A stretch of DNA of 40,247 nt from Nitrospira sp. (GCA_024330945.1 JANDJJ010000009.1:1-40247); one strand, 5' to 3'; counted from the first letter of the stretch, positions 27,903 to 37,335 are shown. Notes: generated by a model from the letters alone, not told the origin. Program-made: numbers and translations.

Positions 27903-28916
27903 ATGACTCATCTACAGGCACCACGAATACACGGCACCCTGCGCGGGAGTCTCTTCGCGTCTTCCCTCCTGTTGTGTCTGGCCGCGCCGGTCGGCGCGGC
28001 TCAAATCCTCGGTTTAGAATCTCCCAATTGTTTTGTCGGCGACCAATCCGGAAACGACTATTTCATCTCCAACATCAACGGAGAACCGGAGGCCAAGGAC
28101 AACAACGGATTCATCACCAAGCTGGACGGCCAAGGCAAGATCACGAACCTGAAGTTCATTCAAGGAGGGGTCGCGAACGTGCTCCTCCATGCTCCAAAAG
28201 GCATGGCGCTCGACGGAGACACACTGTACGTTGCGGATCTTGATCAACTCAAGGGGTTCGACAAAACGACGGGGAAACACCTCGTGACCGTTTCGTTTCC
28301 CCCGTCCGCTCCCTCGCAAGGCCCTGTCTCGCTGACGGACGTCGCGGTCGGACCGAACGGCGTGTTGTATGCATCGGATCAAGCCGCCAACGCCATTTAC
28401 CGGGTAGACACGACCGCCGGTCATCGGGTGTCTTTCTTGATCCACGATGATCGATTGGCCGGACCGACGGGGATCGCCGTCCATCCCCACACCGGCCACG
28501 TGATCGCCGTGAGCTGGAACAAGGGGAAAATTTTCGACATTGCTCCCGACGGACGCCTAACAGAATTGGAGTCAAACGGCTTCTTCACGGGACGCTTCCA
28601 AAACCTGAGCGGCGTAGACTTCGACCGCTGGGGGAACATGTACGTGTCGGATCTGACCAAGGGGAAAATCTGGCGCATGACACGGGACGGAAAGTTTCAC
28701 GTGATCGCCGAGTATTTGCCCGCTCCCGCGCACATCGGCATCGATCGCACCAACAACATCATTCTCGTCCCCTATCAATATGACAACGCCGCCGAAATGA
28801 ACGGCCTCGAAACGCCGACCGTCGGCAAATCGAAGAAAGAAAAGCGAACGTTGGCGGACTATGGATTCATCGCCCCGCCGTCCCACTCTCCGACGGGAAG
28901 CTCGGGAAGCAAATGA
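27903..28916 (+). CDS. Secreted SMP-30/NHL-type beta-propeller protein
   Basis: 337 aa from ATG 27903. A signal peptide is visible: RIHGTLRGSLFASSLLLCLAAPVGAA with likely cleavage after GAA. The mature part has repeated beta-propeller blocks: PKGMALDGDTLYVADLDQ, LTDVAVGPNGVLYASDQ, PTGIAVHPHTGHVIAVS, LSGVDFDRWGNMYVSDL and PAHIGIDRTNNIILVP. These resemble SMP-30/gluconolactonase or NHL repeats, so it may bind a ligand or act as a periplasmic lactonase; catalytic residues are not identifiable. It ends in a low-complexity Ser/Gly/Lys tail and overlaps the next gene by 4 bases. Confidence 0.83.
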   Translation: MTHLQAPRIHGTLRGSLFASSLLLCLAAPVGAAQILGLESPNCFVGDQSGNDYFISNINGEPEAKDNNGFITKLDGQGKITNLKFIQGGVANVLLHAPKGMALDGDTLYVADLDQLKGFDKTTGKHLVTVSFPPSAPSQGPVSLTDVAVGPNGVLYASDQAANAIYRVDTTAGHRVSFLIHDDRLAGPTGIAVHPHTGHVIAVSWNKGKIFDIAPDGRLTELESNGFFTGRFQNLSGVDFDRWGNMYVSDLTKGKIWRMTRDGKFHVIAEYLPAPAHIGIDRTNNIILVPYQYDNAAEMNGLETPTVGKSKKEKRTLADYGFIAPPSHSPTGSSGSK

Positions 28917-29608
28917 GTCTCTGCTCGTATTGCTCAGAGCGAAAGGGAAAGCGACCGTGCCCCGCCCTTGGCGGATCGATTTGCAGTTCCTGTTGCGGCG
29001 AGCATCGCTTGTCCCGCATCAGTTGCCCGCACGATTGCGTCTATCTGGACAACGGAGGAAACTATCAGGAGAAACGCCTCGGTGAGCAACTGATGCCGCG
29101 ACGCCGGGAATTCTATCGCGAACTGGAAGAAATCTCGGGTTTCAAAGGCGTTGCCTTGTTCAACCTGATAGAAGTCGTCACCTACCGCTATTTCCAAGGC
29201 CGTCGGGACGGGCAGGATGCCGAGGTGGTCGCCGCGATCCAAACCTTGCGCCGCGCGCTGAGCCCCTTGCACGTGCCTTCCTCGCCCATGCCCGTGTTTG
29301 CCGAACATCTAAAAAAGGACTACGAAGAGTACCGACAAGAACACCCTGATGAGATCGCCGACGGCTCCGAAGCATCCACGGTCCTCGATCGAGCCGTGAC
29401 ATTCATCACGGGGTTTTCAGGAACCGATTTTCAGTCCAGGCGGTTCCTCAACGGACTGGCCGGCTATGTCAAAACGTATCACCCGGCGCTGGCCGAACAA
29501 CTGCGCACAAAACACGAGGGAGGACGGATCATCCTCCCTGGAACATCCCTGCCGCCGACCGTTTCCAACCCACACGTGCACGGTCCGGGTTGCGAACACC
29601 ACCACTAG
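28913..29608 (+). CDS. Unknown protein with N-terminal Cys cluster and His-rich tail
   Basis: 231 aa, starting 4 bases inside the beta-propeller gene (ATGA overlap), so probably translationally coupled. The first 45 residues hold eight cysteines (CSYCSERKGKRPCP, SICSSCCGEHR, SCPHDCVYL), suggesting two zinc sites. The remainder is helical with no recognised domain, and the C-terminus HVHGPGCEHHH could bind metal. No signal peptide. The arrangement after a secreted propeller is notable but the function is unknown. A terminator follows about 85 bases downstream. Confidence 0.8.
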   Translation: MSLCSYCSERKGKRPCPALGGSICSSCCGEHRLSRISCPHDCVYLDNGGNYQEKRLGEQLMPRRREFYRELEEISGFKGVALFNLIEVVTYRYFQGRRDGQDAEVVAAIQTLRRALSPLHVPSSPMPVFAEHLKKDYEEYRQEHPDEIADGSEASTVLDRAVTFITGFSGTDFQSRRFLNGLAGYVKTYHPALAEQLRTKHEGGRIILPGTSLPPTVSNPHVHGPGCEHHH

Positions 29609-29690
29609 CTGACCGGTGCGCAAATAGGCCGGCCCGGCTCCCGCGGAGAACGGCCGCCTGCTGCATCATCAATGATGGGCCGGCTTCGTG

Positions 29691-29720
29691 CCGCGGTCTT
29701 GCACCGCATCCGGTTTTTTT
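29691..29720 (+). terminator. Rho-independent terminator after the Cys-rich gene
   Basis: A GCGGT/ACCGC stem (29693-29707) with a 5-base loop, then a run of seven T ending at 29720. It lies between convergent genes, with the pilZ stop just beyond. Confidence 0.6.
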
Positions 29721-29723
29721 CCA

Positions 29724-30053
29724 CTATTCACTCAGACGAGTCAACAGGCGCTCGATATGTCGCGCCAGCCGAAAATCAGTCTCGTTCGAGAGCGAGACGA
29801 TCTGAAGGCCGCATTGCGTCTCGCTACTCCATCGAACCACGGCCTGGTCGATATCCAGAACCGTTCCGTCCGGCAGCCAGATTCGAACGGCCACCACCCT
29901 GTCGCACGGAGGAGGCGAATCTCCCTCGATTCTCAATCCGTTCAAAGAAAGATCGTGCACGACGACGTTCTGAACGGAACCGTGCACGAAGAGAGAACCG
30001 CGGCAGCCTGTCGATATCCTCCGATACATCCGCCGAGTCGATACAGAACGCAT
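29724..30053 (-). CDS. PilZ domain protein
   Basis: 109 aa from ATG 30053, chosen because AAGGAGG lies 5 bases before it; the ORF to 30113 has no SD. RRMYRRISTGCRGSLFVHG contains the basic N-terminal switch region, and VVVHDLSLNGLRIEG is the DxSxxGxxI motif of cyclic-di-GMP-binding PilZ domains. A later segment, GTVLDIDQAVVRWSSETQCGLQIVSL, is the remaining barrel. It is probably a single-domain c-di-GMP receptor or adaptor; partner unknown. Lies downstream of the peptidyl-prolyl isomerase gene but with its own 185-base gap. Confidence 0.85.
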   Translation of the reverse strand: MRSVSTRRMYRRISTGCRGSLFVHGSVQNVVVHDLSLNGLRIEGDSPPPCDRVVAVRIWLPDGTVLDIDQAVVRWSSETQCGLQIVSLSNETDFRLARHIERLLTRLSE

Positions 30054-30238
30054 GTCCTCCTCCTTGTTCCTTGGCTGACTCATCGCCAAGGATAGCCCCA
30101 GGAAGAGGCCCAAACCATGCTACAAAAGCTCACCCCCCGAAAGTGGGCCACGCCGACGGAAGATTGCTGCGCTTTTGGGAAAAGCCCACGGGACGATAAG
30201 GACCTGTTCGCCGCTCATTCAGCCACGGAATCGAGACG

Positions 30239-30865
30239 CTAGTCCACGATCGTCACCGTCATCTCGACTCGCTCTTTCGGATTGTCGTGGGCATCGCGAG
30301 GCACGTTCACGATCTTGTCGGCCACGCCGATCCCCTTCACCACTTCGCCGAACACTGTATATTTGTTGTCAAGAAACGGCGAGTCCTCGACCACGATGAA
30401 AAACTGCGATCCGGCCGAATCGGGGTCCTGGGCTCGCGCCATCGAGACGATCCCCCGCTTATGAGAAATGTCATTGAACTCGGCCTTCAGCCGAATGGGA
30501 TTCCCTTTCTCATCAGTCGGCCCTCCCATCCCATAGAGTTCTTTTTTTAAGGAGTCTTTTGTATTGGGGTCGCCGCCTTGAATCATGAAGCCGGGAATGA
30601 CGCGATGAAAGATCGTCCCGTTGTAGAATCCCGATTTCGCCAGCGCGATAAAGTTCTCGACGTGCCTCGGCGCCGCCTCGGGAAAAAATTTGATCTCCAT
30701 GTCGCCGAATTTCGTCTTGATGATCGCTCGCGGCCCTTTCGAGGCTCCGTCTTTTTGACCCGCCGGTTTGTCGGCGGCGACAATCCCGTCGGGAGCCATG
30801 AGAGACAACGTGCATCCCATCAGCACTGTCGCGCAGATCGTCAACATTGCTCGTCGCATAAGCAT
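30239..30865 (-). CDS. Exported cyclophilin-type peptidyl-prolyl cis-trans isomerase
   Basis: 208 aa. An N-terminal signal MLMRRAMLTICATVLMGC ends in a lipobox-like LMGC, so it may be a lipoprotein or simply exported. The cyclophilin domain has FYNGTIFHRVIPGFMIQGGDP, GIVSMARAQDPDSAGSQFFIVV and YTVFGEVVKGIGVADKI. It catalyses prolyl isomerisation in the cell envelope. SD AAAGGAG 6 bases before the ATG. It is the last gene of the rpsF-to-rnc run and starts 26 bases after rnc. Confidence 0.9.
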   Translation of the reverse strand: MLMRRAMLTICATVLMGCTLSLMAPDGIVAADKPAGQKDGASKGPRAIIKTKFGDMEIKFFPEAAPRHVENFIALAKSGFYNGTIFHRVIPGFMIQGGDPNTKDSLKKELYGMGGPTDEKGNPIRLKAEFNDISHKRGIVSMARAQDPDSAGSQFFIVVEDSPFLDNKYTVFGEVVKGIGVADKIVNVPRDAHDNPKERVEMTVTIVD

Positions 30866-30890
30866 GATCGGCTCCTTTCCTCAACGTGAT

Positions 30891-31598
30891 TCACCGTTCG
30901 ATCCGTTCCAACGCCAGTTTCGCCGCTTCCTGCTCGGCTTCTTTCTTACTGGATCCCTGTCCGATTCCAAGCGCTTGATCGCCCACGGAAACCTCGACCA
31001 GAAAAAGCTTCTGATGGTCAGGCCCGGTTTCCCGCAGCGTGCGGTACCGCGGCACGAATTGATGTCGTTTTTGGCACCATTCCTGGAGTCTTGTCTTGTA
31101 ATCACTACGACCTGGGGTTGCCTGCATCAATTCCATTGTTCGCAGCTCTTCCGCCAACGTTTCAAGGACGAACGTCCGGCTCGCTTTGATCCCGCCGTCG
31201 AGATACACCGCCGCGATCACCGCCTCCAATCCGTCGGCCAACAATGACGGCTTGTTTCTTCCCATCGACCGCTCTTCGCCTCGTCCCAGTTTGAGATGCG
31301 CACCGAGATCAAGCCGCCGAGCGGCGGCGGCCAGCGATGATTCGCTGACCAAGTCGGCCTTGAGTTTCGAGAGCGCGCCTTCCCTCAACCCCGGATATCG
31401 CGCCGCCAGGTACTCACTGATGATGAGCGACAGCACGGCATCGCCCAAAAACTCGAGTCGCTCGTTGTGGTGAACGTGTTTGTCTCTGTTTTCGTTGACG
31501 TACGACTTATGCGTCAACGCTTCGTCGAGAAGCGCCCTGTTGCGGAAACGATAGGGCAGCGAGATGGGAGGTGAATCGGCCGAGAAAGCCGGTGTCAT
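30891..31598 (-). CDS. rnc: Ribonuclease III
   Basis: 235 aa. The catalytic domain has NERLEFLGDAVLSLIISEYLAARYP and a second acidic block LLADGLEAVIAAVYLDGG. The double-stranded-RNA-binding domain fills the C-terminal 70 residues (DYKTRLQEWCQKRHQFVPRY ... GSSKKEAEQEAAKLALERI). It processes rRNA and structured mRNAs. Placed 13 bases after fabF. The start MTPAF has no clear SD, so translation is likely coupled to fabF. Confidence 0.96.
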   Translation of the reverse strand: MTPAFSADSPPISLPYRFRNRALLDEALTHKSYVNENRDKHVHHNERLEFLGDAVLSLIISEYLAARYPGLREGALSKLKADLVSESSLAAAARRLDLGAHLKLGRGEERSMGRNKPSLLADGLEAVIAAVYLDGGIKASRTFVLETLAEELRTMELMQATPGRSDYKTRLQEWCQKRHQFVPRYRTLRETGPDHQKLFLVEVSVGDQALGIGQGSSKKEAEQEAAKLALERIER

Positions 31599-31611
31599 CG
31601 TCGAAAAGACA

Positions 31612-32883
31612 CTACGCGTCCACCCGTTTGAAAATCAAACAGGCGTTCACCCCGCCGAATCCAAAGGAATTGGACAAGGCGGCGGTGATGGCGGCAGTTC
31701 TCGCTTTATTGGGCACATAATCCAAATCGCACGCCGGATCAGGATTTTCGAGGTTAATGGTGGGCGGCAACACACCGTGAAAGAGAGCCAGAATGCTGAA
31801 GATCGCTTCCACCCCGCCCGCCGCACCGAGCAGATGGCCGGTCATGGACTTCGTCGAACTGACGGGAATGCCGTAGGCGCGATCGCCGAAGACGGTCTTG
31901 ATGGCGCGCGTCTCAATGGCGTCGGCCATTGTGGACGTTCCATGAGCGTTAATGTAGCCGATTTGATCTTTGCCGATTCCGGCGTCTTCGATGGCCAGTT
32001 CCATGCAACGCACGGCTCCTTCGCCCTCTTCGGGAGGCGCGGTAATGTGATAGGCGTCGCTGTTCATGCCGTACCCGACGATTTCGGCGTACATCCTCGC
32101 GCCGCGACGGCGCGCGTGCTCCAATTCCTCGATCACGACCACCCCGGCGCCTTCTCCCAGCACGAATCCGTCACGGTCTTTGTCAAACGGCCGACTCGCT
32201 CTCGTCGGCTCATCGTTGCGGAACGACAGCGCTTTGGCCGCTGCAAACCCCGCGACGCCCAGAGGTGTCACGGCCGCCTCGGCACCGCCCGCTATCATCA
32301 CATCCGCGCGGCCGTCCTGAATCAGGCGGAACGCGTCCCCGATACAATGATTGCCGGTCGCGCAGGCCGTCACGATGGAAGAATTGGGACCTTTGGCCCC
32401 GGTCCGAATCGCGACCTGTCCGGACGCCAGGTTAATAATGGTCATCGGAATAAAAAACGGCGAGACCCGTCCCGGTCCCTTTTCCTTGAGCACGTCGTGG
32501 TATCGTTCGATCGACCCCAACCCGCCGATCCCGGATCCGATGTAGACGCCGACTCTGGCGGCCTCTTCCTCGGCGATCTTCAGTCCGGCGTCATCCACGG
32601 CCAATTGGGCTGCGCCCACGGCATAGTGGATGAACGCGTCCATTTTCTTGATTTCTTTTTTCTCGATGAACTGCGCCGGATCGAAATCCGTCACCTCACC
32701 GGCGATCTGCGCGTCGTAGCCGGCCGGATCGAACTTCGTAATCCGTCGGATGCCGGATTCTCCGGCGCACAGAGCCGCCCAAGTTTTTTCAACGCCGGTG
32801 CCCAGCGGAGTCACCAACCCCATCCCCGTGACCACCACGCGGCGCTTCGTTCGATCAGGCATGGCCGACTGACGTGCTAACAT
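31612..32883 (-). CDS. fabF: 3-oxoacyl-[acyl-carrier-protein] synthase II
   Basis: 423 aa. The start at 32883 ([11 protein letters not shown]) overlaps the acpP stop by 7 bases and has AAGGA just before it; the ATG at 32862 is an alternative. The catalytic triad is visible as VTACATGNH (Cys), [14 protein letters not shown] (His) and [13 protein letters not shown] (His). It elongates acyl-ACP with malonyl-ACP in type II fatty-acid synthesis. It is clustered with acpP, fabG, fabD and fabH. Confidence 0.96.
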   Translation of the reverse strand: MLARQSAMPDRTKRRVVVTGMGLVTPLGTGVEKTWAALCAGESGIRRITKFDPAGYDAQIAGEVTDFDPAQFIEKKEIKKMDAFIHYAVGAAQLAVDDAGLKIAEEEAARVGVYIGSGIGGLGSIERYHDVLKEKGPGRVSPFFIPMTIINLASGQVAIRTGAKGPNSSIVTACATGNHCIGDAFRLIQDGRADVMIAGGAEAAVTPLGVAGFAAAKALSFRNDEPTRASRPFDKDRDGFVLGEGAGVVVIEELEHARRRGARMYAEIVGYGMNSDAYHITAPPEEGEGAVRCMELAIEDAGIGKDQIGYINAHGTSTMADAIETRAIKTVFGDRAYGIPVSSTKSMTGHLLGAAGGVEAIFSILALFHGVLPPTINLENPDPACDLDYVPNKARTAAITAALSNSFGFGGVNACLIFKRVDA

Positions 32884-33110
32884 TTTTCCTTGATGTATTC
32901 CAGCGCCTTTCCGACCGTCAGAATTTTTTCGGCGTCCTCGTCAGGAATCTCGATCGAGAACTCCTCCTCCAGCGCCATCACCAGTTCCACAGTATCAAGC
33001 GAATCGGCGCCGAGGTCTTCGACGAAGGACGCTTCCGGCGTCACCTCATCCTCCTCAACACCCAATTGCTCGGCAATGATCTTCTTGACACGCTCCTCAA
33101 CGGTTGCCAT
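32877..33110 (-). CDS. acpP: Acyl carrier protein
   Basis: 77 aa, from ATG 33110; the ORF track extends it upstream spuriously to 33710. [21 protein letters not shown] holds the Ser that receives the phosphopantetheine arm, and the strongly acidic composition is typical. It carries acyl chains in fatty-acid synthesis. SD AAGGAGG lies about 13 bases upstream of the ATG. It overlaps fabF by 7 bases. Confidence 0.97.
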   Translation of the reverse strand: MATVEERVKKIIAEQLGVEEDEVTPEASFVEDLGADSLDTVELVMALEEEFSIEIPDEDAEKILTVGKALEYIKEKC

Positions 33111-33202
33111 CGCTCTGCTTCCCTCCTTCCTCGATAGAACTTTCACCGCGCCGACGCACGTGGGTGCATAACGGCCGCACACGCACTTCAGATTTCCCCG
33201 CG

Positions 33203-33946
33203 CTACGCCATCAGCATACCACCGTTCACGTGCAGCACGTGGCCGGTGATATAGGCCGCGTCGTCGGACACCAAAAACCGGACCGCCGCCGCAATGTCGG
33301 CCGGCGTTCCCAATCGTCCCAGCGGAATCTGTTTCTGAAGCGTCTCTTTGACGTCGGCCGGCAGCCCGTGAGTCATGGCCGTATCGATGAAGCCCGGAGC
33401 CACCGCGTTGACCGTGATGTTTCGGCTCGCGTATTCCCGCCCGACCGTTTTGGTAAACCCGATGACGGCCGCCTTCGACGCCGCATAATTGGCCTGCCCC
33501 ACGTTGCCCATCACCCCCACGATCGACGCGATGTTGACGATACGACCATACCGTTGCTTGGTCATCGTCTGCAAGACGGCTTTGGTGCAGTTGAACGTCC
33601 CGTTCAAATTGACTTGGAGCACCAGGTTCCAATCTTCGTCTTTCATGCGAAGCAACAGACCGTCGCGCGTGATCCCGGCGTTGTTCACCAAAATGTCGAT
33701 GCGTCCCCATGCCTTGAGGACCCGTTCGGCCATGGCCTTGGCATCGCCGGCTTCCGCCACGTTCACCTTGAGATTGAGTGCCTTGCGCCCCAATCGCTCG
33801 ACGGCGTTCACCGTTTCGTCGGAACGACCGGGGTCGAGATCCGCGACGGCGACGTCGGCCCCGGCCTCCGCCAACCGTTCGGCTATGGCGCGACCGATCC
33901 CTTGAGCTGCGCCGGTCACAATCGCGACCTTTCCCTGTAGCGACAT
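33203..33946 (-). CDS. fabG: 3-oxoacyl-[acyl-carrier-protein] reductase
   Basis: 247 aa from ATG 33946 ([25 protein letters not shown]), with GAGG upstream; a GTG at 33952 would add two residues. NAD(P)-binding TGxxxGIG, NVNNAGI-type [11 protein letters not shown], and the catalytic [13 protein letters not shown] are present. The protein ends in the common [12 protein letters not shown]. It reduces 3-oxoacyl-ACP with NADPH. Lies 92 bases before acpP. Confidence 0.96.
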   Translation of the reverse strand: MSLQGKVAIVTGAAQGIGRAIAERLAEAGADVAVADLDPGRSDETVNAVERLGRKALNLKVNVAEAGDAKAMAERVLKAWGRIDILVNNAGITRDGLLLRMKDEDWNLVLQVNLNGTFNCTKAVLQTMTKQRYGRIVNIASIVGVMGNVGQANYAASKAAVIGFTKTVGREYASRNITVNAVAPGFIDTAMTHGLPADVKETLQKQIPLGRLGTPADIAAAVRFLVSDDAAYITGHVLHVNGGMLMA

Positions 33947-34022
33947 GATCACCCTCGTCTTTGTTGTTGAAAGCGCTCTTGAGCCCGGACTCTCGCCTCT
34001 TTCCGAAGACCTTTCGAACCCT

Positions 34023-34961
34023 TTATCCGCTGAGGCCTTTCAACGTCGCTTCAAGCGAGCGGGGATCATTGACGTTGAAAAGTCGGGCTTCGGGAAGAAT
34101 ACGTTTGATCAGGCCCGTCAGAACGGTCCCAGGTCCCACTTCCACGAAGGCGGTCACTCCCATCCGCGCCATGGTCTTGATCGTCTCGACCCACAACACG
34201 GGCGACGGCAATTGCCGAATCAGCGACGCCTGTATCTCGCTTGCCTTTGTAATCGCCCGCGCTTCCACATTGTTCACCAAAGGCACCATCAAATCTGACC
34301 ATCGAACCGACGCGACGTCGGCGGCCAATCGATCGGCCGCTTTCTGCATCAACGGCGTATGAACCGGTACGCTCACCGGAAGGGGAATCGCTTTTTTGCA
34401 ACCTTTGGTCTTGGCAAGTTCGATCGCCCGTTCCACCGCCGCCTTCTCTCCGGCGATCACGATTTGTCCCGGGGAATTGAAATTCGCCGGAGCGACGATC
34501 CCGACCGACGACGCTTCTCGACAGACCTCATCAACCACATCAATCCCCAATCCGAGCAACGCCGCCACGAGACCGGACCCCGGAGGAACGGCCTCCGACA
34601 TGTACCGGCCGCGTTTTTGAACCAGCGCCACCGCATCCCCGAACGACAGGCCGCCGGCCGCCACCAGCGCCGAGTATTCGCCCAAACTGTGGCCCGCCAC
34701 CGCCACGGGCGCGATGCGCGCCGGCTCCAAGGCCTTCCACGCGGCAAGACTACAGACCAACAGAGCGGGCTGGGTGTATTCGGTCATGTTGAGCCGTTCG
34801 ACCGGCCCTTCAAAACACAAGGCCGCGCAGTCGTATCCGAGCACCGTCGAGGCCTCGTCATACAGACGTTTCAGTTCCGGATGAGCCTCGTACAACGCCT
34901 TGCCCATCCCGACGGACTGCGATCCTTGCCCCGGAAAGACCAGACCGATCCCTTGTTTCAT
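34023..34961 (-). CDS. fabD: Malonyl-CoA:ACP transacylase
   Basis: 312 aa, MKQGIGLVFPGQGSQSVGMGKAL. The active-site nucleophile is in AGHSLGEYSALVAAG, and the C-terminal block FVEVGPGTVLTGLIKRI is standard. It loads malonyl groups onto ACP. There is no SD; a TTGACA/TATCTA promoter ends 7 bases before the ATG, suggesting a leaderless transcript in addition to readthrough from fabH. Confidence 0.96.
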   Translation of the reverse strand: MKQGIGLVFPGQGSQSVGMGKALYEAHPELKRLYDEASTVLGYDCAALCFEGPVERLNMTEYTQPALLVCSLAAWKALEPARIAPVAVAGHSLGEYSALVAAGGLSFGDAVALVQKRGRYMSEAVPPGSGLVAALLGLGIDVVDEVCREASSVGIVAPANFNSPGQIVIAGEKAAVERAIELAKTKGCKKAIPLPVSVPVHTPLMQKAADRLAADVASVRWSDLMVPLVNNVEARAITKASEIQASLIRQLPSPVLWVETIKTMARMGVTAFVEVGPGTVLTGLIKRILPEARLFNVNDPRSLEATLKGLSG

Positions 34962-34968
34962 GAGTCGT

Positions 34969-34999
34969 TAGATATCGTAGAAATCTTCTGGAATGTCAA
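34969..34999 (-). promoter_or_regulatory. Promoter candidate directly before fabD
   Basis: TTGACA (34999-34994), a 19-base spacer and TATCTA (34974-34969), only 7 bases before the fabD ATG. Transcription would begin about at the start codon. Confidence 0.45.
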
Positions 35000-35120
35000 C
35001 GGGAAAAGTTCCGTGGCGCGATCGTCTTCCCGTTCCCGGCGGTCGGCGGTCCCGCACGCCCTCCCGCACCATGCCGTCCCGTGCCGCTACGCGCATACGG
35101 ATCTCAGATCTCATCTCTCA

Positions 35121-36101
35121 TCACCATCGAATCATCGCCGAAGCCCAGGTCAGCCCCGCTCCGAACGCTCCGAGCATGACCATCGATCCTTCTTTGATTC
35201 GTCCCGTGCGCACCGCTTCGTCCAGCGCGATGGGAATCGAGGCCGCGGACGTGTTGCCGTAGCGATCGAGGTTGAACATCATTTTTTCAGACGGAAGACC
35301 GAGCCGCTCCGTCACGGCCGTGAGGATCCTGACATTGGCCTGATGCGGCACATACAGATCTATGTCTTCCACTTTCAAATTGTTCGCCGCCAAAGTCTCA
35401 CGGGCGATCTCTTCAAGGGTCCGCACGGCCACTTTGAAGGTCTCGTGCCCCTTCATCTTGATGTACTGCATCTTCTCGGCGATCGTTTTTTCGGACGAGG
35501 GATTGCGCGAGCCTCCCGCCGGGACTGTGATGAGTTCACTCAAATGGCCGTCGGAACGAAGATGCGTGGATAAGATGCCGCGCCCGCCGTCCTCGTCGCC
35601 GGCGCTTACGACCGCGGCCCCGGCGCCGTCTCCGAAAAGGATGCAGGTATTGCGGTCCGTCCAATCCGTGATCGCGGACATGACCTCCGATCCGATCACC
35701 AAGACGTGACGCATGCCCGTTTTTATATAGGCGTCGGCCACCGACAGCGCGTAGACGAATCCGCAACAGGCCGCGGACACGTCGCAGGCCGCCGCCCTCG
35801 TCGCGCCGAGTTGATGCTGGACCAAACAGGCCGTCGACGGAAGGGGATAGTCGCCGGTGCACGTCGCGACCAAGACCATGTCCAACTCCGCCGCCGACCG
35901 CTTTGCCGCCTCCAGGGCCCGCTTTCCGGCCTGGACGGCCAGATCGGAGCAGGCTTCTCCCTCTCCCGCGACGCGACGTTCCCGGATGCCCGTCCGCTCG
36001 CGAATCCACTCGTCCGACGTCGCGACCAATCGCTCGAGATCCGCGTTGGCCAGCACCTTGGCCGGCACGTACGAGCCCGTTCCGGTGATCCGAGCCCTCA
36101 C
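35121..36101 (-). CDS. fabH: 3-oxoacyl-[acyl-carrier-protein] synthase III
   Basis: 326 aa from GTG 36101 (VRARITGTGSYVPAKVLANADLERLV), overlapping the plsX stop as GTGA; the ORF extension upstream is inside plsX. The active-site Cys is in DVSAACCGFVYAL, the His in VPHQANVRIL and the Asn in DRYGNTSAASIP. It starts chain synthesis from acetyl-CoA and malonyl-ACP, linking the acetyl-CoA made by ATP-citrate lyase to lipids. Confidence 0.96.
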   Translation of the reverse strand: MRARITGTGSYVPAKVLANADLERLVATSDEWIRERTGIRERRVAGEGEACSDLAVQAGKRALEAAKRSAAELDMVLVATCTGDYPLPSTACLVQHQLGATRAAACDVSAACCGFVYALSVADAYIKTGMRHVLVIGSEVMSAITDWTDRNTCILFGDGAGAAVVSAGDEDGGRGILSTHLRSDGHLSELITVPAGGSRNPSSEKTIAEKMQYIKMKGHETFKVAVRTLEEIARETLAANNLKVEDIDLYVPHQANVRILTAVTERLGLPSEKMMFNLDRYGNTSAASIPIALDEAVRTGRIKEGSMVMLGAFGAGLTWASAMIRW

Positions 36102-37117
36102 GTTCGCGCCTCTGCGGATGAAGAGGCGAGGCTTTCCTCTATATTGCGTTGGATCAGCTCGCGCACGCGACCTTCGGCCATGCCTTTGGCTCGGCGAATC
36201 GCGTTTTTGATGGCTTTCGCCGAGGACCGCCCATGGCAGATCATGGTAATGCCGTTGACGCCGAGCAGCGGCGCGCCCCCGAATTCCGCGTAATCGATCC
36301 GCCGTTTCAGTTTCTTGAGCGGCCCCGCGATCAGCGGATAGGCCACGCGCCCCGACCACGATCTGGACAGCTCTTGCTCCAGCAATTTGCTGATCGTTTC
36401 GGCGACGCCTTCGGATATTTTTAAGGCCACGTTCCCGATAAACCCGTCGCAGACGACGACGTCCGCGATACCGCTGTACACCTCGCGTCCTTCGACGTTA
36501 CCGATGAAGTTCAAGGAGCCAGCCTTCAAGAGCTTGAACGCTTCTTTGGTAACTTCGTTGCCTTTGCTGTCTTCTTCGCCGATGCTCAACAACCCGACGC
36601 GGGGATTCGGCTTGCCGAAAAGGTGTTTGCCGTATTCATTGCCCATAACGGCAAACTGAAACAGATCTCTGGCGCTGCAATCGACGTTGGCCCCCACATC
36701 GAGAATGATCGCCTCGCCGGAGACGGTCGGCAAGCTGGTCGCGATGGCCGGTCGTTCGACGCCTTTCGTCAATCCCAACACGAAGAACGACGCCACCATG
36801 CTGGCCCCGGTGTTGCCCGGACTCACCACCGCATCGGCCTCTCCATTTTTGACCATCGTAGTGGCGACCCAAATCGACGAGTCCCGCTTTTTTCTGACCA
36901 CGGCCGCCGGCGATTCATGCATTGAGACGACCTGCGACGCATGGCGGATGGAGACCCGGCCGTCGCGACAACCCAATCGGCGGCATTCCTGCTTCAGAAG
37001 AGCCTCGTCGCCGACGAGAATGACCTCGACGTCCGCCTCTCTGACGGCTTGGAGGGCGCCTTCGATGCAGGGAGCGGGGCCGTAATCTCCCCCCACGGCA
37101 TCAAGCGCGATCTTCAT
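36098..37117 (-). CDS. plsX: Phosphate acyltransferase PlsX
   Basis: 339 aa from ATG 37117 (MKIALDAVGGDYGPAPCIEGALQ); an ATG at 37126 would add MPC. Typical PlsX blocks are SPGNTGASMVASFFVLGLTKGVERPAIA, DVGANVDCSARDLFQFAVMG, VVCDGFIGNVALKISEGV and EFGGAPLLGVNGITMICHG. It makes acyl-phosphate from acyl-ACP for phospholipid synthesis. It is placed after rpmF and before fabH, the common rpmF-plsX-fab order. The SD is weak; the 266-base gap upstream carries a LexA-like palindrome. Confidence 0.95.
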   Translation of the reverse strand: MKIALDAVGGDYGPAPCIEGALQAVREADVEVILVGDEALLKQECRRLGCRDGRVSIRHASQVVSMHESPAAVVRKKRDSSIWVATTMVKNGEADAVVSPGNTGASMVASFFVLGLTKGVERPAIATSLPTVSGEAIILDVGANVDCSARDLFQFAVMGNEYGKHLFGKPNPRVGLLSIGEEDSKGNEVTKEAFKLLKAGSLNFIGNVEGREVYSGIADVVVCDGFIGNVALKISEGVAETISKLLEQELSRSWSGRVAYPLIAGPLKKLKRRIDYAEFGGAPLLGVNGITMICHGRSSAKAIKNAIRRAKGMAEGRVRELIQRNIEESLASSSAEART

Positions 37118-37319
37118 GCATGGCATGCTGCTCACAACCGGCACCAGACAAGTTCGTTTTCCAGGTACGGCGGCTTGTGCTCCCCGGCCGGCGTCGAGCG
37201 TCGGACCCGCGGACCCGAGCTCCATGAAGGACGGCGGACCCTTCCGCTCTCCGCCCCACAACAGCCGTCGCCGTCAAAAACGTCCGCCCCGGCAACCTGG
37301 GATGTGTTGAAAGCCGATC

Positions 37320-37335
37320 CCGAACGATCGTTCGG
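37320..37335. promoter_or_regulatory. 16-bp palindrome upstream of plsX (LexA/SOS-box-like)
   Basis: CCGAACGATCGTTCGG is a perfect palindrome in the rpmF-plsX gap. It contains CGAAC-N4-GTTCG, close to the Gram-positive-type LexA box. Binding by any regulator is unproven. Confidence 0.4.
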
